Shown piece after piece: positions 24,332 to 32,611 of a stretch of DNA of 64,000 bases. The notes beneath the pieces were generated by a model. The model searched no databases. It was not told where the DNA came from and was given only the letters and a program-made list of their open reading frames with translations. Made by a program: the position numbers and the translations under genes. The stretch comes from Endoryza foliicola (GTDB lineage: Bacteria; Bacteroidota; Bacteroidia; Chitinophagales; Chitinophagaceae): the NCBI GenBank assembly GCA_965226965.1, contig OZ245715.1, positions 124,001 to 188,000 of the forward strand, given 5' to 3'. The first letter of the stretch is position 1. Every line of letters starts with the position of its first letter.

Positions 24332-25162
24332 TCAATGTGTTGCAGGTGTAAGATCAACATGACCGGCTCCCACCCCCTCCCCATAAAAGAGGCTGGCATG
24401 GCGGTTAAAGTCGCCCGGATCGTCGGTAGTGTAAAATTGGCGTGCTCCGGACTGCGATAATCGGCACTCCATTTCGGGGTGACGGTTCAGGTAATCGGCC
24501 AGACTGCCGGCTACAATAGATCCTTGCGATAACAATTTGGTACCCGCAGGCAGTTCATTTTGAATTTGATCGAAGATCAAGGGGTAGTGCGTGCAGGCTA
24601 GTAATACGGTATCGATCTCGCTCGATTGTGCTTTGAGTTGATCCACGTATTTTTTTATGAAGAAACGAGCACCTTCCGTTTGAGCCTCTCCGTTCTCGAT
24701 AATGGGTACCCAAAGCGGACAAGCCTGTTGGTGCACTTTTACTTCCGGAAAGAATTTTTCCGACTCAATTACATAGGATTCTGAACTCACCGTTCCGGAA
24801 GTAGCAAGAATGCCAATGTGTTTTGTTTGGGTATAATGCCCCATTACTTCTGTGGTAGGTCGAATAACGCCCAAAACGCGATTGTTTGGTGCGAGAGAAG
24901 GGAGGTCGTTTTGTTGAATGGTGCGCAATGCTTTCGCTGAAGCCGTATTGCAGGCCAATACCACCAAAGGGCAACCCTGATCAAAAAACCATTTCACGGC
25001 CTGAAGGGTGTATTGATACACGGTTTCAAAAGAGCGGTTGCCATAAGGCGCCCGAGCATTATCGCCGAGGTACACATAATCGTACTGCGGCAGACCCTTC
25101 ACGATCTCTTTCAAAACCGTTAGTCCTCCATAACCTGAGTCGAATACACCAATTGCGTTCAT
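24332..25162 (-). CDS. murI: Glutamate racemase
   Basis: A 276-residue enzyme that makes D-glutamate for peptidoglycan. Start chosen at 25162, where MNAIGVFDSGYGGL gives the family N-terminus; the frame is open five codons further. The two catalytic cysteines are C71 (LACNTASA) and C190 (LLACTHYPL). In many Bacteroidota murI follows the two ompH genes downstream of bamA; here those genes end at 55688, 30 kb away, with the Rhs locus between. The upstream spacer (25163-25289) is AT-rich. Confidence 0.95.
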   Translation of the reverse strand: MNAIGVFDSGYGGLTVLKEIVKGLPQYDYVYLGDNARAPYGNRSFETVYQYTLQAVKWFFDQGCPLVVLACNTASAKALRTIQQNDLPSLAPNNRVLGVIRPTTEVMGHYTQTKHIGILATSGTVSSESYVIESEKFFPEVKVHQQACPLWVPIIENGEAQTEGARFFIKKYVDQLKAQSSEIDTVLLACTHYPLIFDQIQNELPAGTKLLSQGSIVAGSLADYLNRHPEMECRLSQSGARQFYTTDDPGDFNRHASLFYGEGVGAGHVDLTPATH

Positions 25163-25289
25163 CTTACTAAAATACAATGTATTGTTGTAACTTAGTTAAG
25201 CCATTTTGTCTGATATAATAACACTAATTAGATAAAATAAGTAGTGAAGAAAAAGTAAATCGCCTCTTATAGTTCTTTGAATAACAACC

Positions 25290-25310
25290 TCCGTTTGGGA
25301 TGTTGATGCC
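25290..25310 (+). repeat. Rhs tip junction, tip A
   Basis: The 21-bp segment that starts TCCGTTTGGG and ends GTTGATGCC is identical to the junction inside the large Rhs gene at 35354-35374. Upstream of it, AGTTCTTTGA (25271-25280) is shared with the other orphan tips, but the rest of the leader has diverged. Confidence 0.8.
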
Positions 25311-26277
25311 CAATCGCTCCTATACCGCTGGAAACCAGTTTAGGTATGGGTTTAATGGGCAGGAGAAGGATACAGAACTTAATGAAAATATTACAACAGC
25401 ACTTTTCTGGGAGTATGATTCTAGAACAGGACGCAGATGGAACTTAGATCCAAAGCCAATTGAATCAATAAGTCCATATGCAACAAATAATAATAATCCT
25501 ATTGTAAGCTCAGATCCAGAAGGGGATTTTCCATTCATTCCATTTATCGTAGGATTTGTTGCAGATGTTGTTACTCAATTTGTGGTCAATAGGTTAAGCG
25601 GAGACTCATTTGAGGAAGCTTTTAAAAAAATAAACTATAAACAAGCTTTTATATCAGGTGTAGCAGCACAGTTATCAGGAGGAATGTCATTACTTACTAA
25701 AGCTGCATCACCGGTAACAAAGCTGATTTTGAAAGAGGCAGGAGAGGTCATTATAAGCACAGTGGAAAGCATTTCTAAGCAATATACTGCAGATGACAAT
25801 GGGGATGGTAAGATGGACGGTTGGGACGCTGTGAGTATAGATAAGGTTGCTATTGATGTGGCTGCAGATAAAATTGGTGGTGCAATAGGTGATAAATTGA
25901 TGAAAAAGGTAGATGATCAAATTGAAACTCTAGCGAAAGTGAGCGAAGACCTTAAAAAAACTGGAAAAAAAATGGAAACCTCAAACCAAACAATAAAAGG
26001 AAGAAAAGGGAATTCCAAATCTTACAAAACTCACCCTAAGCTTGTTCAAAAGACAGTGGATCTATCTAAGTCATATGGGAAGAAGGCTAACAGTCTTAAA
26101 GTGTTGTCAACCTCTACAAAAAAAGCAACGTCAAATACAGTGCAAGAAGGAGCAAATCAGGGTCGAGTTTATTCAAAAAAGTGGGTTGATGAATTTGGTA
26201 AATATTATCCATATTTTGAAAGTTTCCCCGGACCAAGTGGAAGTAAAATACCTAACCCATTTTATAAAAAGAGTTGA
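25300..26277 (+). CDS. Orphan Rhs tip A with unknown C-terminal toxin domain
   Basis: A 325-residue fragment. It begins in frame at the Rhs core end (MLMPNRSYTAG, FRYGFNGQEKD, DSRTGRRWNLDPKP) with no YD-repeat cocoon before it, so it is a displaced C-terminal tip. After residue 75 it is unrelated to the other tips. It has a hydrophobic segment (FIPFIVGFVADVV), a helical middle, a Lys/Ser/Thr-rich region (about 215-290) and an aromatic end (VDEFGKYYPYFESFPG, about 293-308). I do not recognise the toxin. A two-helix membrane protein follows, its likely immunity partner. No promoter is visible; it is probably silent until joined to the core. Confidence 0.75.
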   Translation: MLMPNRSYTAGNQFRYGFNGQEKDTELNENITTALFWEYDSRTGRRWNLDPKPIESISPYATNNNNPIVSSDPEGDFPFIPFIVGFVADVVTQFVVNRLSGDSFEEAFKKINYKQAFISGVAAQLSGGMSLLTKAASPVTKLILKEAGEVIISTVESISKQYTADDNGDGKMDGWDAVSIDKVAIDVAADKIGGAIGDKLMKKVDDQIETLAKVSEDLKKTGKKMETSNQTIKGRKGNSKSYKTHPKLVQKTVDLSKSYGKKANSLKVLSTSTKKATSNTVQEGANQGRVYSKKWVDEFGKYYPYFESFPGPSGSKIPNPFYKKS

Positions 26278-26306
26278 AACGTTTCAATAAATGAAAAAAC
26301 ATAAAA

Positions 26307-26705
26307 ATGAAAATGTATTTAATTTTTGCGGCTTCCTTTTTGGCTATATTTATAATCCAATATAAAAAGGAAATAGAAATTGAAGAATTATTTTCAAGAG
26401 GCGTTACCGAAAAAGTACGTATCATATATAAAACTGACAATTGCCTCAGCTCAACAAGAAATCGCAACAGGATAAAAGTCGAAAATAACAAGCAAGTTGT
26501 ATTTTCCATACCTATTACATACGATGATTGTCTTAAATTAAAAATCAACGATTCTGTTTTGATAAGGTATCTCGATGGATATGACAGCGCAATTCGTGTT
26601 TTTGACTACAATACTCCGCATAGATACAAAGATTATTTTCATTATATTTTTCTAGCTATTAGTGTTGTATCGATCATTGTATTTATATTTAAGATACTTA
26701 GGTAG
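26307..26705 (+). CDS. Candidate immunity protein for tip A (membrane protein)
   Basis: A 132-residue protein with hydrophobic helices at residues 3-18 and 108-130 and a charged middle of about 85 residues holding two cysteines (DNCLSS, DDCLKL). This topology would place the middle outside the cytoplasm. It follows tip A by 29 bases on the same strand, the usual place of an immunity gene. A membrane-located immunity protein suggests a toxin acting at or across the inner membrane. The assignment is by position only. Confidence 0.6.
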   Translation: MKMYLIFAASFLAIFIIQYKKEIEIEELFSRGVTEKVRIIYKTDNCLSSTRNRNRIKVENNKQVVFSIPITYDDCLKLKINDSVLIRYLDGYDSAIRVFDYNTPHRYKDYFHYIFLAISVVSIIVFIFKILR

Positions 26706-26795
26706 ACTAAATCGCAGTGTTTGACGAAAGTCGAATTTTAATTATCATGAAATACAAAGGCATTTTTATAGTTATTTGAGTTGACAATACTTTGC

Positions 26796-26850
26796 GCTTT
26801 AGTGTAGTTCTTTGAGTTAGATGTAGCCCTCCGTTCGGGATGTTGATGCC
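26796..26850 (+). repeat. Rhs tip leader and junction, tip B
   Basis: The leader GCTTTAGTGTAGTTC, then TTTGAGTTAGATGTAGCCC, and the 21-bp junction (26830-26850, one change: TTCGGG for TTTGGG) match the leader of tips C and D. A degenerate second TAGTTATTTGAGTT lies just upstream (26768-26781). Confidence 0.75.
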
Positions 26851-27850
26851 AAACCGCTCCTATACCGCTGGAAGCCAGTTTAGGTATGGGTTTAATGGGC
26901 AGGAGAAGGATACAGAAATGAATGAAAATATTACAACAGCACTTTTTTGGGAGTATGATTCCAGGACAGGGAGGAGATGGAATTTGGATTGCAAACCCCA
27001 AATACAAACAAGTCCATACAGTTGCCTGTCTAATAATCCAAATTCATTTTCAGATGTAAATGGTGATACTGCAGTGATTGAAGTTAACAGGCATCAAACC
27101 TTAAAATATGTTAATGGACAATGGATTGATGCAAAAACCCGGCAAGCTGTTCACGCTGGAGATAAAGATAAAAATGGTAAAGATATATTTTCTCAAAAAA
27201 CACAGAGTAAAATGAATGATTATGAAAAACTAAACTCTATCAATGAATTTTCACCTGTTACATCACGAATTAATTCTTGCAAAAACAATATTATTTTAAA
27301 CTCAGGACCAGTTCCAAATCCAAACTCGGGAACGATAGCCGGAAGTGGTGTAAATACAATAGACTATTTTAATTCAATTAATAATGGGGATTTAACCCCT
27401 GATATTAATGTTTATTTAGCTGGCGAAAAGTCGATAAATCCTAGACTTCTAGAGAATGGTAAGAATTCGGCTGTGCCTTCCTACATAGGTATGGGGCATG
27501 AACTAGGTCATGTATGGCATTTGTTAAATCCTAATAGTACACTGGCCGAATTCAGTCAATTGATCGGTTTTAATACCGGTACATCCATGAGTGAAATAAA
27601 TGCAATGTATTGGGAGAATGTATTGAGGACTCATGCGAGTCTACCCTTGAGGCTATACTACAGTATAAATGATCAATCAAATAAGCCCGAGTTAAACGCA
27701 AACGTTTTTTTTGATGGCGTAAAAATTATACATAGAACAAAATTACAGAATGGGAAAATTGTTGGTTTATCACCAGAAATAGTACAATCCATCACTCTTG
27801 TTGGGTTGTCTGGAAGAGATCAAACAAAAATGGAAAGAAGTGTTCATTAA
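26840..27850 (+). CDS. Orphan Rhs tip B with zinc metalloprotease (M91-like) toxin domain
   Basis: A 336-residue tip. Residues 1-55 are almost identical to tip A (FNGQEKDTEMNENITTALFW). From about 70 on it is distinct. The C-terminal half has GMGHELGHVWHLL (HExxH zinc site) followed by an Asn/Glu-rich helix SMSEINAMYWENVLR and a LPLRLYY stretch. The HELGH helix plus later E-N-x-x-R and R-x-Y pattern recalls the NleD-like M91 effector proteases that appear in polymorphic toxins. Promoterless in its present place. The next gene on the strand (28026) is a secreted protein and its possible partner. Confidence 0.75.
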   Translation: MLMPNRSYTAGSQFRYGFNGQEKDTEMNENITTALFWEYDSRTGRRWNLDCKPQIQTSPYSCLSNNPNSFSDVNGDTAVIEVNRHQTLKYVNGQWIDAKTRQAVHAGDKDKNGKDIFSQKTQSKMNDYEKLNSINEFSPVTSRINSCKNNIILNSGPVPNPNSGTIAGSGVNTIDYFNSINNGDLTPDINVYLAGEKSINPRLLENGKNSAVPSYIGMGHELGHVWHLLNPNSTLAEFSQLIGFNTGTSMSEINAMYWENVLRTHASLPLRLYYSINDQSNKPELNANVFFDGVKIIHRTKLQNGKIVGLSPEIVQSITLVGLSGRDQTKMERSVH

Positions 27851-28025
27851 CTTTTATAGAAAAATGGCAACTTGATTGTTTTTAAACCTATCTTCTTTAA
27901 ATAAAGCTTCATCAAAATCTAATATTTGAAAGATCCTCTTTGTTAATAATGATTGAATCAATTCTTGACTTATACGATAGAGGTTCTCGATTTAATTCAC
28001 CTTCATTAATAACAATGTTACACAT

Positions 28026-28643
28026 ATGAATAAATTTATATTTTTTTGGATTGTTATTTTGAATTTGGTTTTCACAATTCAAAGTTCGGGGCAAATAGCG
28101 GAATTAAACTACCTTGAAACCAATTGTTGGGACACACCCCAGATTAAACAAGAAAAAAGCGAAATTTATTACAATAGAAATTATTCAGATTTTTTCTTCG
28201 TTCTCCTAAGGGACACTTGTAGAGTTTCTAATAGAATTACAAGGTATTATTTTGCGATCGACACAAGCTATAAGAAAGATAATTATTTTCCATCTTTCCA
28301 TGCTGATTCGAATTGTGTTAAATCAATTGAATCATTGATTAGGAAAAACTTCACAATGCTATCTTCAAAATTTCCTGATGTGTTTGGGCATAAATACCTT
28401 GAATTTAAAAAGTATATTCGTCTATACATAGGCTACACAAATGAAAATGGAAATTCTGTTATTGCAATTCAGCTAGTTTCGGTGGATGAGATTTTGAAAA
28501 ATAGGAGGTATTTTGAAGAATTGAATTTGCTTGCTCAGAGAGACTACGATCGACTGAGACTGATATTAGTTGAACATATTGCAGAATCCTATATTATTTC
28601 CGATTGGATACGTGGACGAGGGGTTAGTATACCTATAAAGTGA
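28026..28643 (+). CDS. Putative partner/immunity protein of tip B, exported
   Basis: A 205-residue protein with a signal peptide (MNKFIFFWIVILNLVFTI, cleavage near SSGQ). The mature part is mixed alpha/beta with three cysteines (NCWD, DTCR, SNCVK). I do not recognise a family. It follows tip B after 175 bases, a longer gap than in the other tip modules, so the link is less sure. If it is the immunity factor, the protease would act in the periplasm. Bases 28644-28860 hold no gene. Confidence 0.5.
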   Translation: MNKFIFFWIVILNLVFTIQSSGQIAELNYLETNCWDTPQIKQEKSEIYYNRNYSDFFFVLLRDTCRVSNRITRYYFAIDTSYKKDNYFPSFHADSNCVKSIESLIRKNFTMLSSKFPDVFGHKYLEFKKYIRLYIGYTNENGNSVIAIQLVSVDEILKNRRYFEELNLLAQRDYDRLRLILVEHIAESYIISDWIRGRGVSIPIK

Positions 28644-28860
28644 ATATCGTATAATCGTTTGTCCTATTAAACTAGATATTACAAAAAATTCCTGACAATC
28701 GAATTAACAGCAACAGGAAACTGCTTTCCCTTCAATACAGGACATAGACTACAAGTTAACCTTATCAATCAATTTAAATATAGCTAGTCACAGGACATTT
28801 TTCTTTTCAAAACACTCATTTAGTATTTCGAAAAAATCAAAGCATAACATTATTCAAAGT

Positions 28861-29307
28861 TCAACTTAGCTGAATCCATTTAATTGATATATTGCTAACA
28901 TCAGTTATATTCTGGGTAGAATCTATTCTTTTGTGTGAGGGTTCAAAAAAAGAATATACTCTATTAAACCCTTTAATTGGAAGAAAATAATTATAAAAAT
29001 ATAAATCATCATGCACTGAGTATATTTCTTTGTAGTCTATTGCTGCTAATAAGAGTTCGTTAAAATTTATTTGTATTATTCCATAAAATGTCATTGATTT
29101 AATTATATCAGCTTCGCAATCAATTATGATTGATTTCAAATAAATATTGTTCTTGGTTATGTGTATTTTCTTAATGAATGAGCCTACTGTTTGAACCTGC
29201 TTTTTGCCATGAATAAAGCGTTCAATACTACTATATTCAAAGTTGGAACTTTCAATTTTTAATGCAATGTCATTTAGTTGACTTAAAGAATATTTACATT
29301 CGATCAT
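28861..29307 (-). CDS. Candidate immunity protein for tip C
   Basis: A 148-residue cytoplasmic-looking protein with no signal peptide, rich in Ile/Ser/Asn/Tyr, with an acidic tendency (pattern LKSIIIDCEADIIKSMTFYG). I do not recognise the family. It starts 10 bases after the stop of tip C on the same strand, the position of an immunity gene. Strongly AT-rich coding sequence compared with the chromosomal genes on either side of the island, consistent with acquisition. Confidence 0.6.
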   Translation of the reverse strand: MIECKYSLSQLNDIALKIESSNFEYSSIERFIHGKKQVQTVGSFIKKIHITKNNIYLKSIIIDCEADIIKSMTFYGIIQINFNELLLAAIDYKEIYSVHDDLYFYNYFLPIKGFNRVYSFFEPSHKRIDSTQNITDVSNISIKWIQLS

Positions 29308-29317
29308 AATTAGCGTT

Positions 29318-30298
29318 CTATTTTTTTATTTCTGCCTTAACATTTGTTTGAAATAGTTGAACTTCTCCTCCTTTATATGTTTTACCTGGTTCTAGCCAAC
29401 TTTCAATGTCCGATGATATTGATTGTAAAAATTTAGTGTCTTCACTCAGAACCACAGTTGTTTTAACCCTACCTTCTAGTGGTATTCCAAGTTTACTGGG
29501 ATCGGCATTTGGAAGGGTGAAATAAGATCCTAAGATAGGTCTTCCCTCGGAATCAAGATAGGTCCATTGAACAAGTTCAGTCCCCTTTTTGATCGTAGTT
29601 TCGAAAACTTTTTCGTTAAGATCGATACCTTTTATATGTTGTACCGCTTTTTCTTCTGTAAAACCAACAGATTTGTAATACTCTTTCGCAAAATTAAAGC
29701 GGCTTTTTGCCAGTCCTTTGACTACAGAAGCAGTAGTGTTTAATGATACTCCCAGTATTTTACCACCACCCCAAGTTAAAAATGCATCAACTAAAGCCTC
29801 TCGAGAACGTTTATCTTGAGCAGTTCTCTCTTGTGGCGTTTTCCCTGTATTGTGCTCAAAAGCACCAATCACTTGAGATGCAAGTAGGGTTCTTGTCATC
29901 CATCCTTTGGTAATAAAAACATCTGTTACTACAGCTCCAGCTACAGCCATACCGGTCCCCATGGCATTTAACCATAATTTTCGGCCTTCAGAATTATCAA
30001 AGTAATTCGAGAGAGGAGTACCCGAAACTCCAATCCCATTTAATGGTATACCGGCTTCACTTCCGTCTAAGTCAATAGTTGCAATTGGAGTATTCGACGA
30101 AAATTGATAAGTAGAAAGCATTGAATAAGCTTTTTCCAAAGGATCCACACTCAAAAACTTCCCAATTCTCGGATCATAGATCCGCATGCCATAATCTTGC
30201 TGATTTCCGGTTCCTTTTACATCATTATCATTCTCCTGCCCATTAAACCCATACCTAAACTGGCCTCCGGCGGTGTAGGAGCGGTTGGGCATCAACAT
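29318..30298 (-). CDS. Orphan Rhs tip C with Ntox46-like toxin domain
   Basis: A 326-residue tip that opens at the common Rhs core end (RYGFNGQENDNDVKGTGNQQ, YDPRIGKFLSVDP). After a Gly/Ala-rich linker (about 80-200) the C-terminus reads VQHIKGIDLNEKVFETTIKK, then GSYFTLPNADPSKLGIPLEG and YKGGEVQLF. This I take for the polymorphic-toxin type 46 family (H-x-x-GID, KGT-x-x-Q, G-x-YF, LGI, GG-x-x-QxF order), from memory. It lies on the same strand as the large Rhs gene, so recombination with it would delete, not invert, the segment between. Followed by a candidate immunity gene. Confidence 0.72.
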   Translation of the reverse strand: MLMPNRSYTAGGQFRYGFNGQENDNDVKGTGNQQDYGMRIYDPRIGKFLSVDPLEKAYSMLSTYQFSSNTPIATIDLDGSEAGIPLNGIGVSGTPLSNYFDNSEGRKLWLNAMGTGMAVAGAVVTDVFITKGWMTRTLLASQVIGAFEHNTGKTPQERTAQDKRSREALVDAFLTWGGGKILGVSLNTTASVVKGLAKSRFNFAKEYYKSVGFTEEKAVQHIKGIDLNEKVFETTIKKGTELVQWTYLDSEGRPILGSYFTLPNADPSKLGIPLEGRVKTTVVLSEDTKFLQSISSDIESWLEPGKTYKGGEVQLFQTNVKAEIKK

Positions 30299-30363
30299 CC
30301 CAAACGGAGGGCTACATCTAACTCAAAGAACTACCCTAAAGCTACACTGCTTTTTTGACATTT
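30288..30363 (-). repeat. 76-bp inverted repeat, left arm beside the recombinase
   Basis: Perfect inverted copy of 31545-31620. On the minus strand: AAATGTCAAAAAAGCAGTG, TAGCTTTAGGGTAGTTC, TTTGAGTTAGATGTAGCCC, then the 21-bp junction. Homology continues with mismatches into the coding part of tips C and D, for a total of about 200 bases. Confidence 0.9.
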
Positions 30364-30468
30364 GCTAACACTTTTAATCCCTGATTTATACTTAACTTAG
30401 ACTCCTTCCTGCTACTTGGTTACCAACCATCACAGGAACCCTTAAACCTTACATATACATTTTTCAAC

Positions 30469-31509
30469 ATGCGATCTTCCTACGAAGTACTTCCCCTTTT
30501 TGAAGAGTTCATATCGGATACTCGAAAAGGTAAACGCCGCAAAGCCAATGGTGCCCCCTTGAGTATTGGAACCGTAAAGAACTACGAGACTGTTTTAAGG
30601 CTATTACAGGCCTATGAAGAGGCTGCTACCTCAAAACTAACCGTTCGGGTCTGGAAGGGCTTTAATAAGCGCTTAGAACAGACAGAATCGGCCTATTGGA
30701 AACGGTTCTTCAAGCGCTTCAGTGAATTTGTGTACAAGAGGGGTGGTTTTGACAACTATTTGGGTATGGTCATTAAAACCCTCAAAACCTTTTTCAAGTA
30801 CCTCAAAAAAGAGAAACACCTTCCCATAGGCGATTTTATCAGTCAACTCTATGTTTTCAAAGAAGACATTCCGGTAATTGCCCTGAGTCCGGATCGTGTG
30901 CGGCACTTGATCTATGATACCGGTCTACGAGCTCAGCTCAATGCGGTTCAGTTGAAGGCTTTGGACATCTTCATTTTCGGATGTGCTGTAGGATTGCGGT
31001 TTTCAGATTTAGTGCGGGTGACCTCGAAAGACATTAAAAAAATGGAGGGAGCTTGGTACCTGTCAACAGTTAGCAAGAAGACCAAAACCGCAAGCTTGGT
31101 TCGGTTACCCGATTATGCCATAGACATTGTGAAGAAGTACCAAGGGCGTTCCAAACGAATTGTGAAATTGTTTAGGGCAGGCAATCTACATGCCTTCAAT
31201 ACTGCTTTACGGTCTATTGGTGAAGTTGCGGGCTGGACTGAGGTGTTGGGAAAGCAGCGAACCCGCAACGGCAAGACATTAAATGTTACTGCCGCTAGTC
31301 AAACCCGGTTTTGTGATCTAATGAGTTCGCACTTAATGCGACGATCGGCGATTACCACCATGCTGCTTGCGGGTATGCCGGAACACTTGGTTCGCAAAAT
31401 ATCAGGGCATGCCACCAATAGCCCTTCGTTCTACAGATATGTTAACTATACACAGCCTTTTTTAGATCAAGCCATTGAAAAAATGCACGACTTGCTCAAA
31501 AAGCAGTAG
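30469..31509 (+). CDS. Tyrosine recombinase (phage-integrase family)
   Basis: A 346-residue site-specific recombinase. The N-terminal half (about 1-130) is a SAM-like core-binding domain. The catalytic set is visible: R177 (VGLRFSDL), a Lys in the SKKTKT turn (203-206), H288-x-x-R291 (SSHLMRRSAIT), H314 (ISGHATN) and Y324 (FYRYVNY). It lies between orphan tips C and D inside perfect 76-bp inverted repeats that end in the tip junction. This makes it the likely enzyme that moves or inverts tip cassettes. A small TTGGTTACCAA palindrome (30416-30426) upstream may be an operator. It could alternatively be a remnant of the element that brought the tips. Confidence 0.9.
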   Translation: MRSSYEVLPLFEEFISDTRKGKRRKANGAPLSIGTVKNYETVLRLLQAYEEAATSKLTVRVWKGFNKRLEQTESAYWKRFFKRFSEFVYKRGGFDNYLGMVIKTLKTFFKYLKKEKHLPIGDFISQLYVFKEDIPVIALSPDRVRHLIYDTGLRAQLNAVQLKALDIFIFGCAVGLRFSDLVRVTSKDIKKMEGAWYLSTVSKKTKTASLVRLPDYAIDIVKKYQGRSKRIVKLFRAGNLHAFNTALRSIGEVAGWTEVLGKQRTRNGKTLNVTAASQTRFCDLMSSHLMRRSAITTMLLAGMPEHLVRKISGHATNSPSFYRYVNYTQPFLDQAIEKMHDLLKKQ

Positions 31510-31544
31510 CCAATACTCTGGAAACAATCATCACCCAGACTTTA

Positions 31545-31620
31545 AAATGTCAAAAAAGCAGTGTAGCTTTAGGGTAGTTCTTTGAGTTAGATGTAGCCCT
31601 CCGTTTGGGATGTTGATGCC
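31545..31620 (+). repeat. 76-bp inverted repeat, right arm beside the recombinase
   Basis: Perfect inverted partner of 30288-30363. It starts 36 bases after the recombinase stop and ends in the tip D junction (31600-31620). The pair brackets the recombinase gene so that inversion between the arms would flip the gene only. Confidence 0.9.
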
Positions 31621-32611
31621 GAGCCGCTCATACTCCGCTGGAACACAGTTTAGGTATGGGTTTAATGGGAAGGAGAATGATAATGATGTAAAAGGAACCG
31701 GAAATCAACAAGACTACGGAATGCGGATTTATGATCCGAGAATTGGGAAGTTTTTGAGTGTTGACCCATTAACGAAAAGTTTTCCTTGGTACACACCTTA
31801 TCAGTTTGCTGGCAATATACCAATTGCGGCAATTGATCTAGATGGTGAGGAGCAAAAAATAATGATTAATTGGTTTGATGCAAATGGGAATGTTACAAAA
31901 AGTAAATTAGTAAAGTTTGACTTTATTAATGTTAACAAACTCTATAATTCTCTTCGACTTGGCTTAAACTCAGAAACAACATATACTTTAGAAGGTACCA
32001 AATTCAATTCAACTAATGCTAAATTCTCGTCTGGGTTTGAAGAATATAGAAAAGGAACAGGTAATCCAAGGAACCCTTATTCTGCTCCTATAAGGCCTAA
32101 AACTGGAATTCTCACATTTAACATAACTACTAATGATGACGGAAGTGAAAATATAAATATTACTTATAAAAATTCAGCAATAAGTATGAAAGAAGTGTAT
32201 GCTGATGCTATCAGAGGCTTTAGTTCCGTAGTTAACGTCACGGGTACATCAATTGAAGCATTAGGTTATGGAACATCCGCTTTGCCTGGAGCTCAAGAGC
32301 CTGGCTTAATTTTAATAGGAATTGGAAAGGGAGTTGGGACGCTTGGCGACGGAATAGGCATACTCGGGGATCTTGTTGATGGTAAAAAAGCAGACGCAAG
32401 CAAAAAATTCGCTTTTTTTGTTGGTGGGCTCGTAGTAGGCAAAGGGATAGCTAAATTACCCTTGAAAGATCGTGACCTTTTCAAGGAGTCATTAGATACC
32501 TATTTGGGAAAAGGAATTGGGTTTATTAAAGATGGATACTTTGATAATTGCAAAAAAGAAGTACAGGAATCAAATAACTTGGATATTAAAATTGAAACAA
32601 AAAAGAAATAA
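31610..32611 (+). CDS. Orphan Rhs tip D, unknown hydrophobic C-terminal domain
   Basis: A 333-residue tip with the common opening (MLMPSRSYSAG, NGKENDNDVKGTGNQQ, DPRIGKFLSVDPL) near-identical to tip C. From about 80 on it is unique: a beta-rich part (KIMINWFDANGNV), then a Gly-rich hydrophobic region (EPGLILIGIGKGVGTLGDGI, about 226-245; FFVGGLVVGKGIA), then a charged tail. No catalytic motif is visible, and a membrane-active toxin is possible. The stop codon overlaps the start of the 61-aa gene (TAATG). This tip is oriented so that one inversion with the large Rhs gene would express it. Confidence 0.72.
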   Translation: MLMPSRSYSAGTQFRYGFNGKENDNDVKGTGNQQDYGMRIYDPRIGKFLSVDPLTKSFPWYTPYQFAGNIPIAAIDLDGEEQKIMINWFDANGNVTKSKLVKFDFINVNKLYNSLRLGLNSETTYTLEGTKFNSTNAKFSSGFEEYRKGTGNPRNPYSAPIRPKTGILTFNITTNDDGSENINITYKNSAISMKEVYADAIRGFSSVVNVTGTSIEALGYGTSALPGAQEPGLILIGIGKGVGTLGDGIGILGDLVDGKKADASKKFAFFVGGLVVGKGIAKLPLKDRDLFKESLDTYLGKGIGFIKDGYFDNCKKEVQESNNLDIKIETKKK

